From contig PLRS01000058.1 of the NCBI GenBank assembly GCA_003164035.1, forward strand, positions 22,399 to 66,732: 44,334 bases of DNA, in the 5' to 3' direction. The notes beneath the pieces were generated by a model. The model was not told where the DNA came from. It searched no databases and saw only the letters and a program-made list of their open reading frames with translations. Each line of letters begins with the position of its first letter. The first letter of the stretch is position 1. This DNA is from Bryobacterales bacterium (GTDB lineage Bacteria; Acidobacteriota; Terriglobia; Bryobacterales; Bryobacteraceae). The position numbers were made by a program, and so were the translations under genes. This document shows positions 1-9,623 of this stretch, one piece after another.

Positions 1-966
1 ATGGAAGGCTCCTTCGACATGAAGCGGCTCCGTTATGGCCGCATCATCATCATGACCGATGCCGACGTGGATGGCTCCCACATCCGCACCCTGCTGCTCA
101 CGTTCTTCTTCCGCCACATGCACGAGCTGATTCTTCGTGAGAAGGTTTTCATTGCCCAGCCGCCGCTCTTCCTGATCAAAAAGGGCAAAAGCGAAAAGTA
201 TATCCGCGACGAAAAGGAGCTCACCCGCGAGCTGACCCGCCGCGCCACCGAGAACCTGTCGCTTGAAACTCATTCCAACGGCAATGGCCCGAAAGCTGTG
301 CTCGATGGCGCCGAACTGCGCAGCTTCCTGTTGAGCCTGGATGAGTATGCGCAAATGTTCGCCAAAGTCGAACGCCGGCTGCGCGACGCCCGCGTAGTGG
401 AGTTGCTGGGCAACACCTCTCTTCGCCTGGACACCAAGGCCGACTTCCAGGAACAAGTCAATCTCCAGCCCGTGTTCGACGCCCTGGTTAAGCTCGGCCA
501 TAAGCCGCAAATGCGCACCGACGAGGAACACTCTTCGAACGCCGTCGTGTTCCACGATTCCACCAACGCCGAACGCTCGATCGGCGTCACCCTGGCCGCG
601 CTGCCCGAATACCGGCGCTACCGCGCCCTGGCGCGCTCCATCGCCCGCTACAACGACCCGCCGTTCGTGGTAGTAAAAGAAGACCACCGCGAATCCCGCG
701 GCACCTGGCGGGAGTTGTTGGACTACGTCAAAACCGAAGGCCAAAAAGGCGCCGCCGTGCAGCGCTACAAGGGCCTGGGCGAAATGAACGCCGAGCAGCT
801 TGCCGACACTACCATGAATCCCGAAAAGCGCACCCTCTTAAAAGTACGCCTGGAAGACGCGGTGCTAAGCGAAGAGATCTTCTCCACGCTTATGGGCGAG
901 GATGTGGAAAGCCGGCGCAAGTTCATCGAAGATAACGCGCTCGACGTGAAGAATTTGGACGTGTAG
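1..966 (+). CDS. gyrB: DNA gyrase subunit B, C-terminal part (5' end outside window)
   Basis: This is the last 321 residues of the ATPase subunit of DNA gyrase, which works with GyrA to introduce negative supercoils. The TOPRIM metal-binding motif TDADVDGSH is at residues 19-27, so the ATPase and transducer domains lie upstream of base 1 and the Met at base 1 is internal. The GyrB-type tail is complete, with YKGLGEMN and ending NALDVKNLDV. About 170 residues between TOPRIM and the tail form an insertion, as in the long proteobacterial-type GyrB, which argues against a short ParE. The gene ends in TAG and a leftward gene converges on it 45 bases later. The family call is firm. Confidence 0.96.
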   Translation: MEGSFDMKRLRYGRIIIMTDADVDGSHIRTLLLTFFFRHMHELILREKVFIAQPPLFLIKKGKSEKYIRDEKELTRELTRRATENLSLETHSNGNGPKAVLDGAELRSFLLSLDEYAQMFAKVERRLRDARVVELLGNTSLRLDTKADFQEQVNLQPVFDALVKLGHKPQMRTDEEHSSNAVVFHDSTNAERSIGVTLAALPEYRRYRALARSIARYNDPPFVVVKEDHRESRGTWRELLDYVKTEGQKGAAVQRYKGLGEMNAEQLADTTMNPEKRTLLKVRLEDAVLSEEIFSTLMGEDVESRRKFIEDNALDVKNLDV

Positions 967-1011
967 GGGCGTCCACCTCGTTTCATGCAGCGCCGCAGGG
1001 CCGATCGTCGC

Positions 1012-1650
1012 TCAGCCGCGCTTCGGCCGGCGGACGACTCTTACCTTCCCGCTCTTTTGTCCTCCGCAGAAAAAACAATCGTTACCGTCCGACTCGAGCC
1101 CGGAGATGAGTACACCGGGAGGCATTGCAAGCTTCTCAAGAACCTCTCCCGTTCGAGAATCGACGCGACGCACTTCGCTTTCGTCCCCTTCAGAGGTTGC
1201 ATGCCAGAGCTCTCCGTCGACCCAGGTTACCCCGGTGACAAAGCGATTGGACTCGATGGTGCGAAGAATGGCCCCGGTGTCGGGATTGATTTGATGGATC
1301 TTCCGATCCCTGTACTGCCCGACCCAAAGGCTGCCTTCAGCCCACGTCAGCCCGGAGTCACGACCGCCGCCGGGCGCGGGAATCGTAGCCAGCACCGCGC
1401 CGTTTCGGGGATCGATCTTCTGGATGCGATCCTCGGCGATTTGGAAGAAGTGTTCGCCGTCGAAGGCGGTGCCCGCATGTGCGGCGGCGTCAATCGAGCG
1501 CCCCGCCTTTCCACTCGCGGGATCGAAGGCGTTCAGCTTGTCTCCGGACGCAAACCAGACGTTTTGGCCATCAAAAGTGACTCCATGCACGCGCTCGGCC
1601 CCGGGAAAGGGGCCATACTCACAAACGATTTCGGCGGTTGACTGTTTCAT
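1012..1650 (-). CDS. Small beta-propeller protein, partner of the upstream regulator
   Basis: A 212-residue protein built of repeated blades of the type 'DG..W......I...DP.TG' (for example DGQNVWFASGDKLNAFDP, GSLWVGQYRDRKIHQINP, DGELWHATSEGDESEVRRVD). This resembles YncE, SMP-30 and glutamine-cyclotransferase-like propellers. Five or so blades fit, so it is short for a closed propeller. It has no signal peptide and is probably cytoplasmic. A Cys pair (CFFCGGQKSG) near the end could bind metal. The ATG follows AAGGTGG by four bases, and the gene starts 9 bases after the stop of the regulator at 1660-2880, so the two are almost certainly cotranscribed. A ligand-sensing role is inference; the reaction, if any, is unknown. 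Confidence 0.8.
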   Translation of the reverse strand: MKQSTAEIVCEYGPFPGAERVHGVTFDGQNVWFASGDKLNAFDPASGKAGRSIDAAAHAGTAFDGEHFFQIAEDRIQKIDPRNGAVLATIPAPGGGRDSGLTWAEGSLWVGQYRDRKIHQINPDTGAILRTIESNRFVTGVTWVDGELWHATSEGDESEVRRVDSRTGEVLEKLAMPPGVLISGLESDGNDCFFCGGQKSGKVRVVRRPKRG

Positions 1651-1659
1651 ACATCCACC

Positions 1660-2880
1660 TTAATCAATAAATGGCGGAGCGGGGAGTAACAAAGTCGTCG
1701 TGAATCCCGGCACCGGTGGTGTTACCCAGCGACGAGCCCGGGCCTGTCCGAAGAATTGCGCCTTCCCTGTTGCCGCGAGTGAATCGAGGGCTCGTTGCAC
1801 GGAACGCTGGCTTGTGCCAAGGGCAATCGCCAGGGCTGAACTCGACCACGACTCACCGTCGGCGAGGAATGCGAGCACGGCCCCATTCCCATCTTCGACC
1901 GGCTGTGCCAGCACGACCACTTCTTTGGCGTCCCGAGGCACGAGTACAAACCCTCGCTCGGTCGCATTCACATCCGCCAGCGGCCGAAGCACCTTGCGCA
2001 GCCGCGCGATTTCGACGCGCAGCCGCATGCGATGCGATTCATCGACGAATCTGGCTCCGAACGCGCGGGCAAGCAGCCGATGTCTTGGAACGTCACCGGG
2101 CCAGGCTTCGCCGAGGGCGCGGGCGAGCGCGAACAACACCGGACGCGTTATAAGCGAGATCACGGCGCCTTGATCCCGCACGACATTGCGGCACGCGTCC
2201 ACGACGAGCACTTTGGACGTGAACAATACTTCGACTTCCTTGAGCAGGAGCGGCCGCTCATCACCGCGCGCAATCAGGCGTGCCGCCGGCGTGTTCAGGA
2301 CATTGGACGCACTTTCAACCTCCGCGGTCAAAGCAGGGATATTGGCTTGCCCGGCGGCGCGTTCGGCCCGAGCCAGCGCCGCTCGCGCCGCTTTGGTTTG
2401 CAGGCGTCTAATTGCGATTCCGGCAACCATCAGTTCGTAGGTAGTTCTCAGTGGGGCCGGCAGGGGCGTCGAGTCAAAATCGGCGAGTAGGCGCTCTGCC
2501 TCGTTCAGGCGGCCGATCAGCACAAGACGTCGGACCTCGAGATACCGCGCGTGCGCGGCGTTCAGCCGGTCGCCGTGTTTCTCAAGCGTCGCCCGCGCTG
2601 CGTCCAGCGCCTTTGCGGGCCAGCCCAGGTCGCGCGAGGCCAGCGCGATCTCGGCTTCGGCGACGACGCACCTCGCGCGCGCCACGGATTCTTTTGGGCT
2701 GAAGGAGCGCACCGCTTTTCGCAGGAGCTCCTTTGCCCGCGTAAAATCGCCGAGCTGTGCCATCGCAATACCGCGAAGCGCAAGTGCGGGCGCATCGTCG
2801 CGCAGCGCCACGCGCTTCAATGCGCCGAGAGGGTCACCCGCCGCAAGGGCCTGTGCCGCGGCTGTGATCAGCGAATCCAT
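1660..2880 (-). CDS. Transcriptional regulator: helical-repeat N-terminus and two winged-helix regions
   Basis: A 406-residue protein. Residues 1-200 are Ala-rich paired helices of TPR type. Residues about 210-325 resemble the OmpR/SARP-type C-terminal winged helix (RPVLFALARALGEAWPGD, then SHRMRLRVEIARLRKVLRPL). Residues about 335-395 look like a second helix-turn-helix (SSSALAIALGTSQRSVQRAL) followed by a basic wing (FGQARARRWV). No receiver domain is visible. It is the first gene of a leftward pair with the propeller protein, and is divergent from the SDR gene, so the 157-base gap 2881-3037 may carry promoters for both sides. What it controls is unknown; autoregulation or control of the SDR/DUF899 genes is a guess. 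Confidence 0.75.
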   Translation of the reverse strand: MDSLITAAAQALAAGDPLGALKRVALRDDAPALALRGIAMAQLGDFTRAKELLRKAVRSFSPKESVARARCVVAEAEIALASRDLGWPAKALDAARATLEKHGDRLNAAHARYLEVRRLVLIGRLNEAERLLADFDSTPLPAPLRTTYELMVAGIAIRRLQTKAARAALARAERAAGQANIPALTAEVESASNVLNTPAARLIARGDERPLLLKEVEVLFTSKVLVVDACRNVVRDQGAVISLITRPVLFALARALGEAWPGDVPRHRLLARAFGARFVDESHRMRLRVEIARLRKVLRPLADVNATERGFVLVPRDAKEVVVLAQPVEDGNGAVLAFLADGESWSSSALAIALGTSQRSVQRALDSLAATGKAQFFGQARARRWVTPPVPGFTTTLLLPAPPFID

Positions 2881-3037
2881 CGGAATCCCGCCACACTTGT
2901 CACTCTCACTTCGTTCGAGACCTGCATCAGTATTTGTACATGGCCACGAAGCACCGGGTCATACCGGGAACGAAACGAAGGGTCATGCAAGAAAGGGCGA
3001 GCAAGAGCCAAGCCCAAATCCATAAAAGGAGATCATC

Positions 3038-3760
3038 ATGAATATCGCACAAAAATCGGTCTTAATTACAGGCGCCAACCGCGGCATCGGCCGGGCACTT
3101 GTCGCTGAAGCGCTTCGCCGCGGAGCGAAGAGAGTCTACGCGGGAACTCGCGGAGCACTCGACATCGCGGACGAACGCGTAACGCCGCTGGGGCTCGACG
3201 TGACCAGCCCTGAGCAGATCGAACAGGCAGTCCGCCAGGTCGGCAGCCTCGACGTCCTCATCAACAACGCCGGCATCGCCATTTACGACGATCTAAGCCA
3301 GCCTGAGGTGATCGAACAGCATCTGGCGGTCAATCTATTCGGGCCGCTCAATGTGACTCGCGCGTTCTTGCCGCTGTTGAAACGGTCGAAGGGAGCCATC
3401 GTGAACAACGTTTCAACGGTGGCGCTCGCGGCCCTGCCGGTCGTTTCCGGCTATTCCATTTCAAAGGCCGCCGCGTTCAGCATGACGCAATCGCTGAGGG
3501 CGCTCCTGGCCGGCCAGGGAGTGACGGTCCACGCCATCCTGACCGGGCCTGTCGATACCGATATGAACCGGGGCTTCGATATCCCGAAGGCTTCGACCGC
3601 GTTTGCCGCCGCAGCCATCTTCGACGGCCTGGAGAAAGGCGAAGAGGAGATATTTCCCGATCCCATGTCCCAATCCATCGCGGACGGCTGGCGCAACGGC
3701 GTAGCCAAGGCCATGGAAAGGCAGGTCGCGGCTTTCGTGCCACAGAGCGTGGCGCTCTAA
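3038..3760 (+). CDS. Short-chain dehydrogenase/reductase
   Basis: A classical SDR of 240 residues. The cofactor motif TGANRGIG is at residues 11-18, NNAG follows in 'LINNAGIA', the catalytic Ser lies in the NNVST strand, and the YxxxK pair is in GYSISKAA. A basic residue after the first strand (AGTRG) suggests NADP(H). A strong ribosome site (AAAGGAG) sits 8-9 bases before the ATG. It starts a rightward set with DUF899 (80-base gap) and DUF2182. The substrate cannot be told from sequence. Confidence 0.9.
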   Translation: MNIAQKSVLITGANRGIGRALVAEALRRGAKRVYAGTRGALDIADERVTPLGLDVTSPEQIEQAVRQVGSLDVLINNAGIAIYDDLSQPEVIEQHLAVNLFGPLNVTRAFLPLLKRSKGAIVNNVSTVALAALPVVSGYSISKAAAFSMTQSLRALLAGQGVTVHAILTGPVDTDMNRGFDIPKASTAFAAAAIFDGLEKGEEEIFPDPMSQSIADGWRNGVAKAMERQVAAFVPQSVAL

Positions 3761-3840
3761 CAAGCACCGCGCGCCATGCAATACTCGTAACCGCGAGACG
3801 AGACCAAAATCCAAAACTCAACGAGGGGAGAAAAAAGACG

Positions 3841-4653
3841 ATGACGACACAGACAACGCACGGAACCGAAACCAAAGGGCAGCTCGCGATCGACAAGCCT
3901 CCGATCGTGTCGCAACAGGAGTGGGAGGCTGCCCGGAAGCATCTGCTCGTGAAAGAGAAAGCCCTGATGCACGCCCGCGATGCTATGGCCGCCGAACGCC
4001 GGCGCATGCCGTGGATGGCCGTCGAGAAGGCGTACGAGTTCGACGGACCCAACGGCAAAGTCGGCCTGCTCGATCTGTTCGAGGGCCGCCGGCAATTGAT
4101 CGTCTACCGCGCTTTCTTCGAGCCCGGTGTGTTCGGCTGGCCCGACCATGCCTGCCGCGGCTGCTCGCTCGGCGCGGATCAGGTCGCCCACTTGTCCCAT
4201 CTGAACGCCCGCGACACCACTCTCGCCTATGCATCGCGCGCGCCGCAGGCAGACATCGCGCGCCTCAAAGCGCGGATGAGCTGGAAGATGCCCTGGTACA
4301 CCATAACCGACAGCTTCGACGTGGATTTCGGCGTCGATCAGTGGCACGGCCACAATGCATTCATCCGCGGCGGCGACAAGGTGTTCCGCACATACCTCAT
4401 CAACAGCCGCGGCGACGAGGCGATGGGAACCACTTGGAGCTATCTCGATATGACGGCGCTCGGCCGCCAGGAGACCTGGGAGGATTCACCGGTGGGCTAC
4501 CCGCGGACCCCGCCGTACAAGTGGTGGAACTGGCACGACAACTACGCGGCCGAGACCTCGCCGGACCCGCTGTGGCTCGATATCCTGACCGATCCCGAGG
4601 CCGCCGCGGCCCGAAGACGCGAAGCCGAGGCGAAAGGCTGCACCTGCGAATGA
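3841..4653 (+). CDS. DUF899 family, thioredoxin-like protein
   Basis: A 270-residue protein matching the DUF899 family, whose members have a thioredoxin-like fold and unknown activity. Visible hallmarks are an N-terminal helix with 'EWEAARKHLLVKEKALMHARD', the strand 'GKVGLLDLFEGRRQLIVYRAF', CRGCSLGAD in place of a redox centre, the 'SWKMPWYT' stretch, and a C-terminal 'PPYKWWNWHDNY'. It ends KGCTCE, a second Cys pair. The ribosome site GGGGAG is about 12 bases upstream of the ATG. Its stop overlaps the next start (ATGA), so it is translationally coupled to the DUF2182 gene. A redox role is inferred only from fold and cysteines. Confidence 0.88.
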   Translation: MTTQTTHGTETKGQLAIDKPPIVSQQEWEAARKHLLVKEKALMHARDAMAAERRRMPWMAVEKAYEFDGPNGKVGLLDLFEGRRQLIVYRAFFEPGVFGWPDHACRGCSLGADQVAHLSHLNARDTTLAYASRAPQADIARLKARMSWKMPWYTITDSFDVDFGVDQWHGHNAFIRGGDKVFRTYLINSRGDEAMGTTWSYLDMTALGRQETWEDSPVGYPRTPPYKWWNWHDNYAAETSPDPLWLDILTDPEAAAARRREAEAKGCTCE

Positions 4654-5537
4654 GCGCGACGTCGGACGGAGACAGCATCATGAAAAGCGCAACGTCCTTC
4701 AACAATCACGTCGAGTGGGGCCTCGCCTGCGCAAGTGGCGTTTGTCCGGATTCAGGGGACGCGTCTCGCCGAGCCTTCCTCGCTATCTCGGGGCTCCTCT
4801 TCGCTGTCAGCGCAATGGCGACAGTGCTTTGGTGCAACTCCATGTCTGAGATGGGAGAAATGCGGATGCCAGGCGGCTGGACGATGTCGATGGCCTGGAG
4901 GCGAATGCCCGGACAAACCTGGATCGAGGCCGCTGCGTGGTTCCTCGCGATGTGGATCGTGATGATGGCAGCCATGATGTTGCCGTCCCTGGCGCCCATG
5001 CTGGGTCGCTACCGCCAGGCAGTCCGCTGCACCGGCGAATCGCGTCTCGCACCTCTCACTGTGCTGGCGGGCCTTGGCTACTTCTTCGTCTGGGCCCTTT
5101 TCGGATTGGCCGTCTTTCCGCTGGGCGTAGCGCTGGCAACCGCCGGGATGGAACATTCGGAGGTGGCTTGTGCTGTTCCAGTCGCGGTCGCTGTGGTCGT
5201 CCTCCTCGCCGGCGCAGTTCAGCTCACGTCATGGAAGGCACATCACCTTGCCTGTTGCCGGGAAATGCCGGCGCGTGGTGCCACACTGCCGGCAGACGCG
5301 GGTACAGCCTGGCGGCAGGGCGTGCGTCTTGGATTGCATTGCGGCCTTAGCTGCGCCAACTTGACTGCGATCCTTTTGGTCGTCGGGGTCATGGATCTGC
5401 GCGCCATGGCCCTGGTAACGGCGGCAATTACTGCCGAGCGCCTTGCGCCGGCCGGGAAAACCGTCGCGCGAGCCATCGGGGTCGTTGTCATCGGGGCAGG
5501 ATTGCTTCTGATCGCGCAATCAGCCGGGCTCCGATGA
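4650..5537 (+). CDS. DUF2182 integral membrane protein
   Basis: A 295-residue protein of the DUF2182 family, often annotated as a predicted metal-binding membrane protein. About six hydrophobic segments are visible. The conserved core MWIVMMAAMMLPSLAPM contains the Met-rich membrane helix typical of the family, and the later GLHCGLSCANLTAILLV carries the Cys/His pair. I chose the ATG overlapping the DUF899 stop (ATGA at 4650); an in-frame ATG at 4680 is the alternative. The frame stays open upstream through DUF899, but that part is a shadow. The SDR/DUF899/DUF2182 linkage suggests a shared process, not identified. Confidence 0.85.
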   Translation: MSATSDGDSIMKSATSFNNHVEWGLACASGVCPDSGDASRRAFLAISGLLFAVSAMATVLWCNSMSEMGEMRMPGGWTMSMAWRRMPGQTWIEAAAWFLAMWIVMMAAMMLPSLAPMLGRYRQAVRCTGESRLAPLTVLAGLGYFFVWALFGLAVFPLGVALATAGMEHSEVACAVPVAVAVVVLLAGAVQLTSWKAHHLACCREMPARGATLPADAGTAWRQGVRLGLHCGLSCANLTAILLVVGVMDLRAMALVTAAITAERLAPAGKTVARAIGVVVIGAGLLLIAQSAGLR

Positions 5538-5717
5538 TGCCATCAGTCCATCGGGAAATCGGCCCAGAGCGCCCGGATTCGCTGTCAAATCTGCAATCTC
5601 GCCAATCTGCTTCGGATAGGTAACCACAAGTCGGCTTGTGTCCGCCGACCCCACGTGCGCGGAACCGAGACCCTCGACCGCAGGCCTGGAGGCCCGCCCG
5701 AACAGGTCGCCTAGAAT

Positions 5718-6701
5718 CTACTTCGCCTTCTTGATCGCTTCCGTTAGTTCCGGCACCACCTGAAACAGGTCGCCCACAATTCCGTAGTCCGCCACTTCAA
5801 AGATGGGTGCGTTGGGGTCTTTGTTGATGGCCACGACCGTGCGCGATCCCTTCATGCCCACCAGGTGCTGGATCGCTCCGGAAATTCCCACAGCCAGGTA
5901 TAGCTTCGGGGCAACGGTCTGCCCGGAACTTCCCACCTGGCGCTCCATGGGCAGCCAGCCGGCGTCGCAGATCGGGCGCGAGGCAGCCAGCTCCGCGCCC
6001 AGCGCCGCCGCCAGTTGTTCGACGAGCGGGATGTTGCCGGCTTCCTGGATGCCGCGGCCCACCGAGACGATGATCTCGGCCGCGCCCAGGTCCACGACGC
6101 GCTCTCCGCTGCGGAAAAGCTCCAGCGGCCGGGTGCGCACCTGGGGGCCTTCGATCACCGGAACAAACTTCTCTACTGGTGCGCTGCCTTCCGCCACCCG
6201 CTCGGCGCGATATGCTCCCGCCTGCAACGACGCAAAGTGAGGGCCGTCGCCGGTGAAGCGCAGGTCCGCGTTCACCTTGCCCTGGAAGAGCTGCCGCACA
6301 GCCACCAGTTGGCCGCCTTCGGCAACGCGCAGGGCGATGGCGTCGCTCACCGCCGCCTTGCCCAGGCGGGTGGCCAGCTTCGGCATGAAGTCGCGCACCT
6401 GATAGGTATGGGGAAACAGCACGACCCGCGGCTTCACTTGCGCGATCAACTGCTCCAACGCCAGCGCGTAGCCGTCCGGTGTGTAGCTCGCCAGCAGATC
6501 GTGCTCAATGGCATACACGGCGGCCAATTGCCTGCCGGCGAGCTCGGCCGCCACAGCTTCGATGCCGCGTCCCAGTACCACCGCGGTCGCGGTGCCGCCG
6601 AGCTCCGTCGCCAGTTGCTGCGCCGCCGCCAGCGTTTCGAACGACATCGGGTTCCAGGCGCCGCCGCGCTGCTCCATTACCGCCAGGACAGTCGCGTTCA
6701 T
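5718..6701 (-). CDS. etfA: Electron transfer flavoprotein subunit alpha
   Basis: The alpha subunit (327 residues) of the FAD-containing heterodimer that passes electrons from acyl-CoA dehydrogenases and similar enzymes to the quinone pool or, in bifurcating types, to other acceptors. The N-terminal domain begins MNATVLAVMEQRGG. The C-terminal FAD-binding domain has VSVGRGIQ, RQVGSSGQTVAPKLY, GISGAIQHLVGMKGS and NKDPNAPIFEVADYGIVGD, all characteristic. Its start overlaps the etfB stop by four bases (ATGA), the usual coupling. No ETF-quinone oxidoreductase or acyl-CoA dehydrogenase is in the window, so the partner is unknown. Confidence 0.96.
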   Translation of the reverse strand: MNATVLAVMEQRGGAWNPMSFETLAAAQQLATELGGTATAVVLGRGIEAVAAELAGRQLAAVYAIEHDLLASYTPDGYALALEQLIAQVKPRVVLFPHTYQVRDFMPKLATRLGKAAVSDAIALRVAEGGQLVAVRQLFQGKVNADLRFTGDGPHFASLQAGAYRAERVAEGSAPVEKFVPVIEGPQVRTRPLELFRSGERVVDLGAAEIIVSVGRGIQEAGNIPLVEQLAAALGAELAASRPICDAGWLPMERQVGSSGQTVAPKLYLAVGISGAIQHLVGMKGSRTVVAINKDPNAPIFEVADYGIVGDLFQVVPELTEAIKKAK

Positions 6702-7468
6702 ATCACCCTCGCCTCGAACCTGAGCTTCTCCACCAACTGGGCTGCCGCCGCCTTGGGCGGTCCGTCGAAAAGCTGGGTGCGCTGGTTGCGCTCCGGCAGA
6801 TACACGCGCTCCAGCACGACGCCCGGCGAGCCCACGGCCACTCCCAGCTCCGCCGCCGAAATCCGCCGGACCGGCTTCGTCTTGGCTTTCTTGATGCCCA
6901 TCAGGGTGGCGTAGCGCAGCTTGCTGATGCCGGATTGAATCGTCAGCACGGCCGGCAGCGGCATTTCCACGTGCTGAAACCAGCCGTCCTCGAGCTCGCG
7001 CTTAATGCGAATGCCGCCGGCCGAAGGTTCCACTTCCATCACGATGGTGGCGTGCGCCATGCCCAGCAACTCCGCCAGAATCACGCCCGTCTGTCCGAAT
7101 CCCAGATCGTCGGACTGCAACCCGGTCAGTACCAGGTCCGGCCTTTCATCGGCCAGGGCCGCGGCCAGCAGGCGCCCGGTCGCCAGCGCGTCGGCTGCGG
7201 CCAGATCGTCTTTGATGTGAATGGCACGATCGCAACCCTTGGCCAGAGCCTCTTGAATGGCGGAAGCAACCCGTTCGGGGCCGGCGCACAGCGCGATCAC
7301 CTCTCCGCCCTGCTTCTGCTTCCACTGCAGGCCGGCTTCGAGAGCGTAAGCGTCCGGCTCATTGATCTCCCAGCTAAGGTCGGCTTCTTCGATCCACCGT
7401 CCCGACGCGCCAATCCGCAATTCGGAATCGCGCGCGGCAACCTGTTTGATGGCGACTACGATTTTCAT
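6698..7468 (-). CDS. etfB: Electron transfer flavoprotein subunit beta
   Basis: The beta subunit (256 residues) of electron transfer flavoprotein. The start is taken at MKIVVAIKQV, the near-invariant family N-terminus; the frame is open 26 codons further up, but that part reads through a palindromic repeat. Characteristic stretches are WEINEPDAYALEAGL, 'LVLTGLQSDDLGFGQTG' near the nucleotide site, and 'LPAVLTIQSGISKLRYAT'. It is translationally coupled to etfA. The 184-base gap upstream holds inverted GTGG-foot repeats, so the promoter may lie in or beyond them, or transcription may run on from acpP-fabF. Confidence 0.96.
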   Translation of the reverse strand: MKIVVAIKQVAARDSELRIGASGRWIEEADLSWEINEPDAYALEAGLQWKQKQGGEVIALCAGPERVASAIQEALAKGCDRAIHIKDDLAAADALATGRLLAAALADERPDLVLTGLQSDDLGFGQTGVILAELLGMAHATIVMEVEPSAGGIRIKRELEDGWFQHVEMPLPAVLTIQSGISKLRYATLMGIKKAKTKPVRRISAAELGVAVGSPGVVLERVYLPERNQRTQLFDGPPKAAAAQLVEKLRFEARVI

Positions 7469-7505
7469 AACGGCGCTAGCTCTTCGTTTGTTAGGTAACG
7501 TGCCG

Positions 7506-7578
7506 GGCAGGCGGAACCGCCTGCCCCACCATCGAAAGCGACACACCCGCTTGGGTGGCGCAGGCGGTTCCGCCTGCG
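7506..7578. repeat. Pair of GTGG-foot hairpins, outward-facing orientation
   Basis: Two perfect palindromes with 9-bp stems. The first is GGCAGGCGG-AA-CCGCCTGCC at 7506-7525, followed by CCAC (7526-7529), so its GTGG foot is on the minus strand. The second is CGCAGGCGG-TT-CCGCCTGCG at 7559-7578, preceded by GTGG (7555-7558) on the plus strand. The feet face each other across about 25 bases. They lie between fabF and etfB. Form and foot match the elements at 12888, 40351 and 41072, so I call them REP-like rather than terminators; no T-run follows. Confidence 0.75.
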
Positions 7579-7652
7579 ATTTGCGATTTCTTCACGGCCC
7601 CTTGCGGTCGCGGTTGCACAAGAATACGTTATCGAACTTCCGGAACAATGCG

Positions 7653-8894
<1,242 letters not shown>

Positions 8895-9008
8895 AACGAG
8901 TTTCTCCCGCAACTATGTTCGGCTGCCTCTCCCATCCGCGACCGAGGGCCAATGCGCCGAAGGCCGTTCGCCAACCCAATCAGGGTTCCCCGGTGAGAAA
9001 CGCAGAGG

Positions 9009-9251
9009 CTACTTTTTCGTGGTTTTACCCTCGATATAGTCGATGGCGTCCTTGACCGTAGCAATCTTCTCGGCGTCCTCGTCCGGAATTTCCAACTCGA
9101 AAGCCTCTTCAAAGGCCATCACCAACTCCACGATGTCGAGGGAGTCGGCCCCCAAGTCGTCCACAAACGATGCGTTCGTGTCAACCTGGCTCTCATCCAC
9201 TCCGAGCTGCTCGACTATAATCTGCTTCACCTTCTGCTCAACCGCTGCCAT
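9009..9251 (-). CDS. acpP: Acyl carrier protein
   Basis: An 80-residue acidic carrier protein that holds growing acyl chains on a 4'-phosphopantetheine arm. The attachment site is Ser37 in [12 protein letters not shown]; the following [16 protein letters not shown] is the recognition helix. I place the start at the ATG with GGGAGGA seven bases upstream; the open frame further up is not conserved in kind. It is followed by fabF after about 114 bases, and the two are probably cotranscribed. It is divergent from the secreted protein at 9624. Confidence 0.97.
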   Translation of the reverse strand: MAAVEQKVKQIIVEQLGVDESQVDTNASFVDDLGADSLDIVELVMAFEEAFELEIPDEDAEKIATVKDAIDYIEGKTTKK

Positions 9252-9623
9252 GCATTCCTCCCTGGGATTTTTGCGAACGCGATGATTGTAGCGACCTTCG
9301 CCGAGTCCGCGCAAGTTAGCCGCAGCCCCAAAAAATACGTCGGGCCGTTTGTCCCAATCCTTCGGTCCGTTGGAACCACTATTGTGGCACAAACCACCCC
9401 TGGGGCTGGCGGGAACTGGCTCGCCGCCGGACTAGAGGTACCGCATCAACCTTCCCGCCCGCCGGCCGAGCTCCCGCCATTGGCTGAAAAGCACCATCGC
9501 CGGTGCTTTCCGGCCAACCCTCACAACGTGCTTAAATTAAATCTTTCAATAGTTTAGCAAGTGCGCGGAAATGGTGAAACAGATGCAAGTGGAGTGTGCG
9601 TCGAAGATTGTGAGGCAGTAACC
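9252..9623. other. Intergenic region between divergent acpP and a secreted-protein gene
   Basis: A 372-base gap with no convincing gene. It must hold the promoters of two divergent genes. A perfect 8-bp stem (AAAGCACC at 9488-9495, GGTGCTTT at 9502-9509, six-base loop) lies in the middle; on the minus strand it is followed by TTTT minus one, but no gene ends there, so a terminator is unlikely. The AT-rich stretch at about 9530-9556 is the most promoter-like part for the rightward gene. Confidence 0.5.

Noticed and set aside
1-1. Met at base 1 as a true start
   Set aside because: The TOPRIM motif is only 20 residues in, so the gyrase gene continues upstream of the window.
3921-4649. Long upstream extension of the DUF2182 frame
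   Set aside because: Arg/Pro-rich shadow of DUF899 in another frame; the coupled ATG at 4650 is a better start.
7506-7578. Inverted repeats as a simple rho-independent terminator of fabF
   Set aside because: No T-run follows either hairpin, and the same design recurs inside a coding region.
9488-9509. Hairpin as a terminator
   Set aside because: Both neighbouring genes diverge from this gap, so no transcript should end here, and the T-run is weak.
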